NCBI GenBank assembly: GCA_023101885.1
Contig: JALPQD010000829.1
Location: 434,001 to 498,000 of the forward strand
Length of the DNA stretch: 64,000 nucleotides
Reading direction: 5' to 3'
Source of the DNA: Typhlomys cinereus
Lineage: Eukaryota > Chordata > Mammalia > Rodentia > Platacanthomyidae
Shown: one piece after another, positions 34,201 through 43,790 of the stretch
Position numbering within the stretch: position 1 is the first letter of the stretch
How the letters are laid out: each line of letters opens with the position of its first letter
Notes under the pieces: generated by a model
The model's input: only the letters and a program-made list of their open reading frames with translations
Told to the model about the DNA's origin: nothing
Database searches by the model: none
Position numbers and translations under genes: made by a program

Positions 34201-36911
34201 CCTGCTCCAGGGCAGATGTTTCCTTATACACCACCAGGCTGAATCCCCTGTCAGTGGTCCTCTTGAATTGCAGGACCTGTCCCTTGGGACCCTCAGAATA
34301 TAACAGTGCACCAGGTACTTCTCCCCTAAGACAAGCACTGATGAAACCACAAGACCCTCAGAAGGTAACATGGTTGCAAGTATTCAAGAGCCTGCCTCCT
34401 GCAGCCTTCAGAGGGACACAGCCACAGCGGTCTTCCTGCTTCTGGTTACTGGGCCCTAGGATCACAGGTGCACACCCTCTAGCCCACCTGCAAAGCGGAC
34501 CCTCCATACTACTAGCAACGGAGCCCTCCTGCTTCAAGCAACTCAGTCTTAACACTTTCTAGGCATGGCCCCATCTTTCCATTCTCGACTCAACCCCAGA
34601 ATTTGAATTTGCCTCTGAATTTGAGAAGGGGCTGATCTATTGCTCTTTTGTTGTCACAGTAATTGAGTCAAACCTAAGGCCTTGCACAGGGGAGGCAAGA
34701 ATTTTCCCGCTGAAGTCACCACCAAGTCTCGCTCTCACTCCTGCATGATGAACACTTCATTTACTGCTGGGGAAGACTACCTTGCATTGGGCTTCGTTTT
34801 TTTTTTTAAGTCCCACCTACTCCAGACTGGCCATAAACTTGTTTCGTAGCAGAAGATGGCCTTTACTTGATCTTCCCACCTTCCTCTTTCCAGTGCTGGG
34901 TTCCTGGTAGGTACCACCACACCCAATTTATATGGTACAAGAGGCTGAATCCAGGGCCTTTGTAGGAGCTACGTGTTCTACCAACTGAGCTACATCCCCC
35001 CACACCTTGAAAGTTGAACATTCTAGTACAGAAAACATACCCAAAACATCTCAGTACCTTCTGAAAGGTACAGTCTTCCTTTATATGAGGTACCCGCATG
35101 CACCTCCACATTGCTTATCCCACGTTACAAATCATTTCAAAGTCATGGTGATCTAATCAGCTTGCTCCAATCCCTATTCACTCACCATGAACAAACCTGA
35201 TCCTTGTCGGGGACAGACACAGGCAACTACTTACTGTCCTCACTACTTCTTCAGCTGACCACACTCTACTTCCTACCAGGAGGACCCTGTAACAGCTGGA
35301 CAAATGACCACTAAGTCAACAATGACTAGTAAATGATGAACAGGAAAGAAAAAGTTGTTATCTAATTAACAAAGGCTGTTTACCATAGGCCAATCAGGAC
35401 AAGTTTGCGCTTCCTAACCCCCAACCCCACACTTTTACATTACTGTTTATGGAATCCATGATCTTGAACATGTTAGGCAAGAAATCTGTCACTGGGCCCC
35501 ATCCAGCGCCCTGTCTTGGGAGGAGTGCCTTGGGCAGGTCACTCAATGACTCCTGGGCTCGCCGGAAGTAAACTTCTTTCTGGGGACTCCACTGCCCTTG
35601 CAACAGGTGACCCACAAATAGCCCTGGAAATTGACAAAGCTGTTGAAGATATCACCCCAAAATACACTTGTATATCAAAACCAAGTTTTTTTTTTTTTAA
35701 GCTATGTTTCTAAAGAACCTACCAAACGGTAGTGTTCTCAAAGTTTCATTCATCTTCCAAAATCCCATTCTCACTATGAAAACATGAAAGACTTGTTCAA
35801 AATGCAGATCCTAGATCTACTGCTGCATGATTTGTTTCCGTGTATTTTGGGTCTTTATGGAAATGAGCACTCAGGTGATTTGAATAAAGTCCCAAATGCA
35901 CTTTAGGCAACTTGGTTCCTTTCAGCAGGTGTCTTTTCATCTAAGTGTTGGTTTTAACTAACCTTTCTACTCAAGCAAACTCCTGGATCAATGATGCGCA
36001 CAAAAGTTTCTCAATCCACAAGAGTATAAAGTTCACACTTCCCCCTACACACTAAACTTAGAAGAGGGAGGTTTATTTCTATTGGAAGGAAACCAGTAAG
36101 TAAAAAGCAAGTGGTTAGAAGGAAGCCAGGAACGTCAGCTCTGTATTCTAGGAACACCAATTTTAATTAGCGTGTCCTACCTTTCAAAGTTCCCAAGCTT
36201 ACAGCTACCTGATTTCGAAAAAATTAAGGAATGATGTCTAAGAGCTACACAATGTTCCTAAATACAGAATGTAACTCATCCATCAGCCTTAGCTGCTCAA
36301 ACCCAGGGCACTGAATAAACGCAGGTAAAAAGAATAGTGCCTCAGCCTCCAAAACTAGAAGCAAACCAAGCTTGTGTCATTTCTACACCCCACTTTTTTT
36401 TTTTAAAGTGCATCCTGGTGAAAGCGAGATGCTAGCGGCGTTCTTCCATCCTCGCCTCTTAAAACACGTTCAGGGCCCCCCACATCCCACTCCCTTCAGC
36501 CCTTGGAGGTGTCGGGACCCCCGGGAACTTTTAACCAGCAGCAAAACCTCAGCCAATGAGCGCGCAGAGGCCAGCGGGCACTCGGCGTCCTGCCGTCCAG
36601 GGGGGTTCCCGAAACCCCGGCCTCTTCGCCGCCTCTCCTGAGACCTCCAGAGCGACCCCAAGACTCGGTCCCGCCCCTAAAGCTCCAGCACGTTCGGCGT
36701 GGGTCGCTAGTTCTGCCCCGCGGCCAGCTCAGCCCGAGGGGCGAAAAGCAGGCTCCCCAGCCTCTCGGGGCCCCTGTAAGGCGGCAGCCCGCGCCCCCGC
36801 CCGCCCGCGCGCACGCGCTCACCCTCCTCCGCGGGCTCGGCGCCCGCCGCGGCCAGCAGCTTGCGTGAGCGCCAGGAGCAGCACGAGCAGACGGGCGTTC
36901 CGGAGCCTCAT
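16335..36911 (-). CDS. PDIA4: Protein disulfide-isomerase A4 (ERp72), ten coding exons, frame broken as written
   Basis: ER-lumen thiol-disulfide oxidoreductase that forms and rearranges disulfides in secretory proteins. Coding exons (minus): 36911-36823, 32556-32385, 29418-29213, 28731-28593, 25026-24821, 24706-24549, 21636-21485, 19607-19451, 19016-18783, 16744-16335. If the breaks are single-base errors the protein is about 642 residues, against about 640-645 in mammals. Order: signal peptide, acidic Asp/Glu stretch, thioredoxin domain a0 (CGHC about 88-91), a (CGHC about 203-206), b and b' (exons 6-9), a' (CGHC about 552-555) and an ER-retrieval tail reading REEL instead of KEEL. All introns are GT-AG. 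As written the frame is broken by one extra base in exon 1, one missing at the exon 6 acceptor and six missing in exon 10. Between breaks the protein is near-identical to mouse PDIA4, so I treat this as a real gene with sequence errors, not a pseudogene. Confidence 0.95.
17138..17415 (+). mobile_element. Young B2-like SINE (CA-tail family)
   Basis: Forward copy in PDIA4 intron 9, from 'ggctggagaggtggctcagg' to a CA-rich tail and ATAATAATAATAAA. Confidence 0.9.
17827..17877. repeat. (ATTC)n microsatellite
   Basis: GATT and then ATTC tetranucleotides in PDIA4 intron 9. Confidence 0.9.
17988..18045. repeat. (ATGT)n microsatellite with adjacent B2-like fragment
   Basis: TATG/ATGT units. The following 18045-18185 is a reverse fragment of the old B2-like SINE, ending with a degenerate 'cgtcaatccagccccc'. 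Confidence 0.8.
18783..19016 (-). CDS. PDIA4: PDIA4 exon 9 (domain b' to a')
   Basis: 234 nt between acceptor gtccatttcag and donor gtgagc. Encodes [18 protein letters not shown] through [17 protein letters not shown]. Confidence 0.95.
19451..19607 (-). CDS. PDIA4: PDIA4 exon 8 (domain b')
   Basis: 157 nt between acceptor cctggacag and donor gtaagg. Encodes [12 protein letters not shown] through [18 protein letters not shown], the strongly conserved b' segment. Confidence 0.95.
20917..20917. other. Ambiguous base N
   Basis: A single N in PDIA4 intron 7, in GC-rich sequence. It marks an unresolved assembly position. Confidence 1.
21485..21636 (-). CDS. PDIA4: PDIA4 exon 7 (domain b)
   Basis: 152 nt between acceptor taatttttcag and donor gtgaga. 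Encodes [17 protein letters not shown] through [15 protein letters not shown]. Confidence 0.95.
23030..23375 (-). mobile_element. Interspersed rodent repeat, URR1-like (family uncertain)
   Basis: Landmarks 'accttctctgttgctgtgag', 'gaaaaggagatttacttggc' and 'catgagcctttgggggacaa' are those of a common non-autonomous rodent repeat. It looks related to the elements at 48240 and 58317. It lies in PDIA4 intron 6. Confidence 0.5.
23545..23890. repeat. Minisatellite, about 15-bp unit
   Basis: About twenty tandem copies of a unit like GACGGAGCACACT(G), with variants GATGGAGCACACT, GGTGGAGCACACT and GTGACAGGGCACACT. The ORFs that span it (Cys/Ala/Pro/Ser/Val repeats) are artefacts of the repeat. It lies in PDIA4 intron 6. 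Confidence 0.95.
24496..24570 (-). repeat. 37-bp tandem duplication carrying the exon 6 splice donor
   Basis: Two copies (24496-24533 and 24533-24570, offset 37) differ at about three positions. Each contains the sense string CAGTACCAGGATGC followed by G|gtaagt. The copy at 24533-24570 is the true end of PDIA4 exon 6; the other lies in the intron and carries a second perfect donor 37 nt downstream. Confidence 0.9.
24549..24706 (-). CDS. PDIA4: PDIA4 exon 6 (start of domain b), acceptor one base short
   Basis: Encodes [16 protein letters not shown] through [15 protein letters not shown] with donor gtaagt. With acceptor cctag the exon begins AATTGTT, but the split Gly codon needs GAATTGTT, so one G is missing and the frame would stop within a few codons. 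An upstream acceptor ttccag (exon start 24737) keeps the frame open with ten extra residues ([10 protein letters not shown]). Intron 5 is only 114 nt (or 83 nt with that acceptor). Confidence 0.85.
24821..25026 (-). CDS. PDIA4: PDIA4 exon 5 (CGHC of domain a)
   Basis: 206 nt between acceptor tcgggcag and donor gtatgt. Encodes [18 protein letters not shown] through [13 protein letters not shown], with the last base of TATG beginning a split Gly codon. The equal length of exons 3 and 5 reflects domain duplication. Confidence 0.95.
25655..25880 (+). mobile_element. B2-like SINE, old subfamily
   Basis: Forward copy in PDIA4 intron 4: 'aaaagcaaaaggatctgagt', 'aagcaataaggtggaagagc', 'ccaggatgactctagatgcc'. 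Confidence 0.75.
26150..26412 (-). mobile_element. B2-like SINE, old subfamily
   Basis: Reverse copy with a TG/CG tail, 'ggaggatcaagggtgacttt' and 'ctctgggatttcccaggctc'. A second TG run (26435-26482) follows. Confidence 0.8.
27240..27535 (-). mobile_element. B2-like SINE interrupted by an ID element
   Basis: Reverse old-subfamily copy ('ggatcatcctggattgctcc', 'ctgggccagaagtgcaggtt') split at about 27400 by the ID element at 27411-27485. The host resumes with 'tctcacgtttttaagtgaga'. Confidence 0.75.
27411..27485 (-). mobile_element. ID SINE, near-perfect BC1-like copy
   Basis: On the minus strand it begins GGGGTTGGGGATTTAGCTCA, continues with the palindromic GCGCTTGCTTAGCAAGCGC, and has the B box GGTTCGGTCC and then an A run. 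By eye it differs from the BC1/ID core at only two or three positions, so it is young. A short duplication (TCTCACATTTTT / TCTCACGTTTTT) flanks it. Confidence 0.92.
27545..27800 (-). mobile_element. B2-like SINE, old subfamily
   Basis: Reverse copy: 'cagagggcactgtgtgtccc', 'ctccaggacctgaagcacag', 'ggcagagacttaacccctgt'. Confidence 0.8.
28095..28332 (+). mobile_element. B2-like SINE, old subfamily
   Basis: Forward copy in PDIA4 intron 4: 'gagactggagagatggctta', 'ggtcctgagttcggatccca', 'aatccaggatggttcctgaa', CA tail. Confidence 0.85.
28593..28731 (-). CDS. PDIA4: PDIA4 exon 4 (start of domain a)
   Basis: 139 nt between acceptor ttttcccag and donor gtaaga. Encodes [14 protein letters not shown] through ILVEFYAP, again with the active-site Trp split by the intron. 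The same intron position as in domain a0 reflects the internal domain duplication of the family. Confidence 0.95.
28835..29015 (+). mobile_element. B2-like SINE fragment, old subfamily
   Basis: 'agatgtggcagcagcctaca', 'agtaaggaggcagagcaatc', CA-rich tail. It lies in PDIA4 intron 3. Confidence 0.7.
29213..29418 (-). CDS. PDIA4: PDIA4 exon 3 (CGHC of domain a0)
   Basis: 206 nt between acceptor aattcttag and donor gtgagg. Encodes [14 protein letters not shown] through [14 protein letters not shown], that is the active site and the cis-Pro region of the first thioredoxin domain. Confidence 0.95.
29680..29985 (+). mobile_element. B2-like SINE, diverged
   Basis: 'gctgtggagatggctgagtg' head, 'tcctgatatcaatcttgggc', and a tail of CA/CG dinucleotides. 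It lies in PDIA4 intron 2. Confidence 0.6.
30550..30778 (+). mobile_element. B2-like SINE, diverged
   Basis: 'gggagctggggagacgactc' head, 'aaggaacctgagttctgctc', then a (TC)n and A-rich tail. An ID-like fragment follows at about 30795-30870. Confidence 0.6.
30964..31250 (+). mobile_element. Young B2-like SINE (CA-tail family)
   Basis: Forward copy with a 41-base CA repeat (31177-31217) and an A-rich end. It lies in PDIA4 intron 2. Confidence 0.92.
31408..31690 (+). mobile_element. B2-like SINE, old subfamily
   Basis: 'tgggttggagagatggctca', 'caagcagaaggtcttgtgtt', 'acttctggccttggtggaca' and a tail of (ATAC)n. It lies in PDIA4 intron 2. Confidence 0.85.
31735..31875 (+). mobile_element. B3-like SINE
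   Basis: 'cccacgagatggctcagtga', 'gcaacctgagttcaatgcca', 'cgttctgacctccataaacg'. Confidence 0.65.
32385..32556 (-). CDS. PDIA4: PDIA4 exon 2 (acidic stretch, start of domain a0)
   Basis: 172 nt. Acceptor ttctggtcag, donor gtagga. Encodes the [16 protein letters not shown] acidic stretch and the first half of the a0 thioredoxin fold up to EFYAP, with the Trp before CGHC split at the intron. Confidence 0.95.
34805..35005 (-). mobile_element. ID-B1 composite SINE (B4-like)
   Basis: Reverse copy in PDIA4 intron 1: a B1-like body followed by 'tccagggcctttgtaggagc' and 'ctaccaactgagctacatcc', the ID-like end. Confidence 0.7.
36823..36911 (-). CDS. PDIA4: PDIA4 exon 1 (signal peptide), one extra base
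   Basis: Starts ATGAGGCTCCGG at 36911 and encodes a hydrophobic leader ([10 protein letters not shown]). The donor gtgagc follows at 36822. The exon is 89 nt from the ATG, but phase 1 into exon 2 needs 88. Reading CAAGCTGCTGG near 36860 as CAGCTGCTGG would give LTQLLAAA, as in mouse, and restore the phase. As written the frame runs on as Arg/Gly-rich sequence and is out of phase with exon 2. Confidence 0.85.
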
Positions 36912-37460
36912 GGCGGGCGCTGCGGGCCGAGGCCTCCGATCGCGGCCGCCGCGGAGCGAGCCCGGACTCCCGAGCGACGCCGCGGCGCAGGCAAAGACCC
37001 CCCGGGGAGCCCTCCGCGCTGATTGGCTGCGGAGGAAGGAAGCTGCGGGCCAGCCAATCCCGCACGACGCCGAGCGGGAGCCGCCACGCCACGGCCCCAC
37101 CGGCCGCACCAGCCCTGCGCGGCCGCGCGCCCCTCAGCCCCGCGTTTAAAACTCCGAGCCCTAACGTGAGGTGCCCGCTTCTGATTGGCTGCGCCGCGAC
37201 CACCAATCAGCGGCTGCCACTCGGTTATTCGGGAGCGCACAGGCCGAGAAAGAGTGCGGGGAGAACAAAGGCGGCGGGGCCTGCCTGGAGGGGCGGGAAC
37301 TGGCTCCGCCTCCGGAAGGGATTGGTGGAAGGCCTGGGGGCGGGGCGGGGCGAAGCGGAGTCAGGCTCCCATTGGCCGAGCTTGGCAGGAAGAACACGTG
37401 TAATTTAGTGGAGTCCGCGGGGAGCAGGTCTGCGACTCTGTGAGTCCTGCCCTGGCCCCG
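36912..37460 (-). promoter_or_regulatory. PDIA4 CpG-island promoter with several CCAAT boxes
   Basis: CpG-rich. CCAAT/ATTGG boxes lie near 37021, 37054, 37182, 37203, 37321 and 37372, on both strands. A TATA-like TTTTAAA occurs on the minus strand at 37145-37151, which would put transcription start near 37115 (inference). CCAAT clusters with ER-stress elements are typical of ER chaperone promoters. The CpG island itself spans about 36470-37460. Confidence 0.8.
37203..37221 (+). promoter_or_regulatory. ER-stress element-like site (CCAAT-N9-CCACT)
   Basis: CCAAT at 37203-37207, nine bases (CAGCGGCTG), then CCACT at 37217-37221. The ERSE consensus bound by NF-Y and ATF6/XBP1 is CCAAT-N9-CCACG, so this has one mismatch in the last base. 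PDIA4 is a known unfolded-protein-response target. Confidence 0.6.
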
Positions 37461-37469
37461 GAAGTTTGG

Positions 37470-38029
37470 TCTCCAAGAGACCGGTGGAGTCGGTTGGGGA
37501 AGGGAGAGATCGGTGATCCCGACTCCCTTTTGTGTGCTTGATCTCTTTTTTTTTTTCTGCTCGCGCATATATAAAAGTTTGAGTTTCTTTCCTGGATATG
37601 GGTTGAGGGAAGAAAATGGAGCGAAGCTAATCCAGAGGCCAGAGGATCGCCGTGAGTTACAGATCAGCCCGAAGTACGGAGTCAGACCCTGTCTCTACAT
37701 CAATAAGCAAGATCCGGAACTGGGATTCCAAGATTTGGTGTCTGAGCAAATCATCAGATTCTTGTCTAAACATTGCTTCGCGTTTTTCGATCCATGATTT
37801 GTGCAAAAAAAGGGCAATCAGATAGTCAATCTGGTGGCTTATACAGATCTAGATATACCCTTGAGGTTTTCTCTCTTGACTGTTTTGGAGAAAAAAAAGT
37901 AGGTTTGTATGTCACGAGGAAAAAGCCTGTGCAGACAAAACTAGCCTGGCCCTTCTTTCTATCTCTGCCTGTCCACTGCTGGGGTTGCAAGCATGCTGGT
38001 GCCCTCACGACACACAGACCAGAAGACTT
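37470..38029. other. No gene recognised
   Basis: Flank of the CpG island. There is weak B1-like sequence at about 37635-37700 ('gagtcagaccctgtctctac'). Confidence 0.4.
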
Positions 38030-38305
38030 AAAAGTGGCTCAGGAGTTAAGCCTTTGCCTCACAAACAAAAGGACCTGAGTTCAGATCCCACATAAAAATG
38101 CTGGGTGGATGGAAATGGGAGCGGCTTGCACTTCCAGCCCTCAGACCCTGGAAGGAGATACTGGGAACCTCTAGAGCAAAGCAATAAGGAGGTTAAGCAG
38201 TCCTTGGTGATTCCTGAAGTTACCCACAAGCACACACAATGCTCTCTTCTACATACACCCACACATACCCCCACACGCCCACACCTACACACCAAAAAAA
38301 AAAAA
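38030..38305 (+). mobile_element. B2-like SINE, old subfamily
   Basis: 'aagtggctcaggagttaagc', 'aaggacctgagttcagatcc', 'agcaaagcaataaggaggtt', CA-rich then A tail. Confidence 0.85.
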
Positions 38306-38309
38306 AAAA

Positions 38310-39405
38310 AAAGACTCTAAAATATTCATTTGAATATCCATGCATTTGATCTGCTTCAATTTTTTAGAGCAGAAAATATATTGCACAAATTTTAGCATCA
38401 GAATATACACAAAGTAATTTAGAACCTGTAAGTGTAGACCATCAAACAGTTGTGCTCTTCAAAAAGAACAAGCCAGTCACAGTTGCCTTTCTTTGTAGTT
38501 TCTGAATTTTTCTTTAAACTTTATTTCTTGTACGATAGGGAGGTCACACCTTCCTGTGAATTTTTACTACACTGAGAAATCTCTGTTTGCTCAGGTAGGA
38601 GACAAAAGTAACCAGTTCACCGTGTTCCTGTGTTATTACAAGTATTGGAGAAAAACTAACTACATTTTGTGTACACCCATCTTGTGTAAGTAATAACATT
38701 CTTGTAACAGCATTTAGAGTATAGACATTTAGACATAGCCGTTTTTTTCAACAGGATAATGCAACTTTATCAAGTTGGAAAACTTGTTTTTCATACCTAA
38801 ATCCCATCCGGTTTGGTTATGGGAACAAGCAGGTTGGAAGACCAATGTGAGCACAGTCAGAGTAGACAGAGAAATTTTTTTTATGATTTCTGTATAATTG
38901 GTTGTAAATGTAGAGAAGCTGTTCAGTCAGAATTAAACCCAAATTTTGAAATTCATATATCTATAAATATTTCCCTGGCTTGTCCCATGGGCTTCCCTTA
39001 AACACCATTAGCCTAAGTTTATAGGGCAATTTGGACATGTGTTTTCCTCTAGTGTTCCCTAGAGAAGTGGCCTAAAGGGAGTCCTTCCCATCTAGATCAT
39101 CTAGTTACAACTTGTTCTGTGACAGTCCAGACATGTGTCATCTGCCATTACGAGCTCAGCTTGTATGATTTGAAAATTTAATTGAAACCAGACAGCTACA
39201 CAGCCCGCTCACTCTGCATGGGTGAGATTTATGATCAGGCCTGTCTAGTACTTAAACTACAAGAGATAACATGGGTTTTTGGTTGTGTGTGCTGGAGAAC
39301 TCAGCAATGGTCCTTCCCTTGATTCTGACATCGTTCCCCTCAGCAGAAAAAGGAATTCAGAATGAATTCATTTTCACAAACCTTTAAAAAAAAAAAAACT
39401 ATTAC
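38310..39405. other. No gene recognised
   Basis: AT-rich unique-looking sequence. Confidence 0.45.
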
Positions 39406-39409
39406 CATG

Positions 39410-39640
39410 CAGGTGCACTCGTGTGTGCATGTAGTGTGTATGTGTGTGTATGTGTGTTTATCAGAGGGCACTGTATGTCCGTCCTGTGGAGGACCAAGGG
39501 TGACTTCAGGAATCATCCTGGATTGCCTCTACCTCCCCTTTGCTTTGCTCTGGGACTTCCCAGGCTCTGCCCACAAGTGCCAGAAGTGCAGATGGCCACG
39601 TGAGACTTGGGATCCCACATAAAAATAGTGGAAATGGTGA
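39410..39640 (-). mobile_element. B2-like SINE, old subfamily
   Basis: Reverse copy: 'cagagggcactgtatgtccg', 'ggaatcatcctggattgcct'. A small forward fragment follows from about 39610. Confidence 0.75.
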
Positions 39641-39852
39641 CAGCCTGTACTTCCGGTCCTGGAAGGCAGCACCTGCGAAACTCCAAGCACAGCCTGAGGA
39701 TGCTTCCTGTAATCTGTAACTACATACTATATTCTATCTCATGTTTTAGAATACAGTGTTTCAGCAGATGCTACTATTGCATTTCTCAATACTAGGTACT
39801 AACTGATTATTATAGGTATGACCAGGTTAACACAGGGAAGCCTGACATTTTT

Positions 39853-39895
39853 TTAAATTTTTATTATTATTTATTTAATTGTGCGTGTATGCGTA

Positions 39896-39944
<49 letters not shown>

Positions 39945-40153
39945 CCACGGACGAATTCGGGGACCACCATGGACGCCTCCACCTCCTCCTTGTTTACTCT
40001 GCCCCGGGATTCACAGGCTCCGCCCTACCAGGACCAGAAGCACAGGCCGCCCCGGCTTCCGCCTGGCGTCTATACATGGGATCTGGGATCCGAACTCAGG
40101 ACCTTCCGCCTGCAAGGCAGAGGCTTAACCCCTGAGCCACCTCTCCAGCCCTG
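39853..40153 (-). mobile_element. Young B2-like SINE (CA-tail family)
   Basis: Reverse copy with a (TG)n of about 44 bases at 39899-39942. The 5' end of the element is 'gagccacctctccagccct' read on +. Confidence 0.92.
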
Positions 40154-40159
40154 AAGCCT

Positions 40160-43100
40160 GACATTTTTGCAAGAGATTTCCAGTCATCAGTTTTTCCAAA
40201 TTTGCCAAAATAGGTAACTGGCTCATTCATTTCTCTGTTATGCCAAAGATATTGGCCATTATTTTTCTTAGTCAGGTGAAATAATCCTTAAGATTTTATT
40301 TCATGCTACACTATGCATGTGTATTCCCAGTAGCCACACCCCTAAACCTTTAAGGAACTATTTTAAGATTCACATTTAGATTATATCTTTAGATCTTAAA
40401 TTTCACTGCCACCAAATACTAGAATACTCTTAAGAATTTGATACTGTTGCAACAATACTGTTGAGAGTTGTGAAAATTAAGCATTTTAACTTAAAGCCAA
40501 GCATTATTTATATTAAAATGAAGAACACTGACCATATTTCAAGCAAAAGGATGAGTGCTGTGGACTCAGATAGCACAGCATTGAATTTAGACTTCATTGC
40601 CTTACTTACTCACTCAATGTTTATTAAAACCCCACAGCATGCCAAGCGGTTTTCAGTTTCACCCTAGTTTGAGTAACTTTGCTATAGATTACATTTCAAT
40701 GTAAATCATATCATCCACAAATAGTTCAACTCTTTTCCATTATAGATCTTTGTCATTTATTTTTCTTCCTTTACCACACTGGCCAGACGCTTTAGTATAA
40801 TGTCATGAGGCGGGAACTTTGAAAGACATGAAACTAAGGGCTGTGACCATCATAATTAACTAAGCATTGACAATTACCTTGACCATCTTTAGCACTGCAA
40901 TTTAGTGGATTCTGTGTAACTCAAGCCCTCCCATGACTTCCTAGTGAGTGGAAGACTGTGCAGTGTAGTTGGATTAGAGGCGAGACAACCAGGACATCCT
41001 AAGTTGGAGAGGCAGACAGGCCTGTGGTCTTTGGCCAGGTCTCCTGCAGGGATTCTGTCCAGCTGTGGTGTTGCCTTGGGGACAAGCAAGGCATCATGGA
41101 ACACTATCTTTCCATGTATCTAGCCTGAGCTCAGCTCCCAAATGCCAATGCAAGCAAAAAGAGCTGAGAGCTTCCCAGAACCCCATTAGGACCGGCCTGG
41201 GTCCCCAGAAGCAGACTCAGCCTTGACATCTTCTTCCTGGTTTTGGAATTGGGCAACATTAGATCTGAAATTGATTTTACTTCTCAGCATTGTCCCTTTT
41301 CATAATGACATTCTCTCTATTACTTACCTATGAGACACAGAGATTTAGATTTCTCCAGTTTGCACCCATGAAGAACTGGGAGAGGTTTTATTTGTTTTGT
41401 TTTAAATGTAAACTTTTTTCTACATTTTATTTATTCATGAGAGAGAATATGCAGGTGTGCTCACTATGGTGCACAGGTAGAGGTCAGAGGATAACTTTCA
41501 GAACTCAGCTTTCTCCATCACCACATGGGCTTTCAGGGGTGGAGCCCACGTGCCAGGTTTGCAAATAAGGACCTTGTCAGTAAATGATGCTTTAAGCAAG
41601 TTCTTTAGTAAAGCTACAGGTTGGTACTAGCCTCAGGAACACGTGCACTAAGCAAACAGACAGGTATTGGCAGCCGAGTCCTTTCCTCACTTCTCAGTAC
41701 TTGAGTGAACCAGCAACCTGCTTCGGTGCTGTCCTTAGTCCTGATCTACATCGCCTTTGCACCTCAGCCATTCCTTAGCCTTAAACTCACTTCCCTTAAT
41801 AGCAGGCATTACACCTCTCTCCACCCTTATCTTAGAGTTGAGTGCTCACACCAACTCTTGGTGTCTGCTGCATCAATGTCACTGTTCACCAATATGCACA
41901 TGAAGCTTCATTGACCACCAAAGGTCTCTTCGGGGCTGGATGTGAATTGGTAAGAGTTGGGAATGAAGAAAAAAGTTTTTGTTGCAAGGATTTTTTTTCT
42001 GAAACATTCCATCAGATCTTTCCACTGAAATGGACCGATGCCAAAGACTAAATCTCACTCTGTAAGGTTTCCTAGGAACAGGTTGCCTTTCGGCGTTCTA
42101 CATCCAAGCAACTGTTTGCAGTATCTTCTTACTACCTAAGGTCAGGGTGACCACGAAGTCCCCTGAACTGCATCCAGACAACTGGAGCAAGTGCTGAAAA
42201 GAAAGATGTTCCTGAATAAACCCTGAGGCAGAGAGGTCAAGATTTATTGACAGATGCGCATTTCAAGAGAACAGAAATCAAAGACAATGTCAAGATTTTT
42301 AACCTGAGAAACTAGAAGACGATTGCTTTCACAGGCAACGGAAGAAACAGGCTAAGTTCGAGAAAGTTGGGAGTTTAGTTTTGGGAATGTGTAGTTATTG
42401 TTTTATCCTCTTAAGAAACCAAACATACATTTTTCTTCAGCAGTTGTTGCCTTTGTTAGAAATTGTTATCCTCCCCCTAAAACTTCTGGATTTTTTTTTT
42501 CTCAGCTATTTGACTGAAAAACTGCAGACTGCCTATCTTAGTATGACATCCCTCAAACACTGTCTTTGTAAAAAGACAATGAATTACATTCACACTGAAA
42601 GAAGTTTTTATTTTGCTTCTGAATAACCCCTTTGTTTCAATCATAATCCATTAGTTGCTGCCTTTCTCCCCTGTTTAACAACCACAAATCCCTTTCACCA
42701 GTCTTCCTGCCTCTTCCAAGAGACTGCTGGTAATTGACTATGCCAGAGTGTTTTACATCGTACACTTGGTTTTCACCTCTCTTTTTCTTCTCTTCTTTCA
42801 TATTTTGAAAACAGTATCCCTTTTTTCTCTTTCTGCAACTACCTGTTTAGACAGCTGTTCACTTGGTTAGAGGCTTTTCTTACTACAGAAAATGTATTTC
42901 CAAATAAATGCAGTAAAGAAACCCTGAAATGAGACCTAAAGTGTCAGCTTACTTAGTAACTATGAGATTTTAAGTGAAACATTTAGTTTGGAACAAACTA
43001 TTAAGAGTTTGGAACAAAAGACTTTTCTGATCCTTATAATCCTAAAAGGTTTTAGAATATAAATTATTCACATATTGTTACATACCTATTTTATTCTCTA

Positions 43101-43390
43101 CGAGTTCTAAATGGAATGGAAAGTCTCCAAATCTCCTTTGGGATGCTGAATTTTAGATTCGTTTTTATTTTTTTTTATATATTACTTTTGAATTTCAAAT
43201 TTTTCTTACGTTTACACACATTTTGAATTAATGTATAGAGAAAATCACATTTGAATTCTATGGGAATGTTCTTTTCCCTTCTCTACCTGCTTTGATTTCT
43301 TTTATCCTCTCTCCTCACACATTGTGTATGCAGACATCATGATTATGATGATCCACTATATGTGTAAACTTGAAGGGGAAATAGAAGCAA
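40160..43390. other. Intergenic, no gene recognised
   Basis: About 3.2 kb of AT-rich sequence. A B3-like reverse SINE is likely at 41430-41580 ('gcacaggtagaggtcagagg'). No domain-bearing ORF. Confidence 0.5.
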
Positions 43391-43394
43391 AGAA

Positions 43395-43495
43395 CTGGGA
43401 CACAAACTGATAATCCCAGCACTTGAGGTAAAGGGAGGAGAATCTAGAGTTCAAGGCCAGCCGTGAACTATCTGAGATCCTGTCATAAAAAATAA
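43395..43495 (+). mobile_element. B1 SINE
   Basis: 'aaactgataatcccagcact' head and 'gagttcaaggccagccgtga' body. Confidence 0.75.
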
Positions 43496-43747
43496 TAATG
43501 TATCAAAATTTGGGTAAAAAAATAGGCAAAGCCATAATTAATCACACAATTTATCTACTAGTTTCTTGGGTTTTTTAAACCTGGTATAGTTGCTCTATTT
43601 TCTATGGGGAGATTTTCAAAGATTTTAAATAATTTTTTCCAAAACTCCTTAGGATTTATATTTGTTTCCAGGTTTTTATTTCCCAAACTTGTTTGTTTTT
43701 TTTTTAAGTGGTCTCACTAAAAGCCCAGTTGGATTGGAGCTCCTGAT

Positions 43748-43748
43748 G

Positions 43749-43789
<41 letters not shown>

Positions 43790-43790
43790 T
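43748..43790. repeat. (TA)n microsatellite
   Basis: About 20 TA units, continued by degenerate TATA sequence to 43815. Confidence 0.95.

Noticed and set aside
16335..36911. PDIA4 as a processed or decayed pseudogene
   Set aside because: It has introns with canonical splice sites, a CpG promoter, conserved synteny and near-perfect conservation between the isolated indels.
36496..37206. 236-codon minus-strand ORF over the PDIA4 promoter
   Set aside because: A CpG island lacks stop codons by composition. The signal-peptide ATG at 36911 in another frame is the PDIA4 start.
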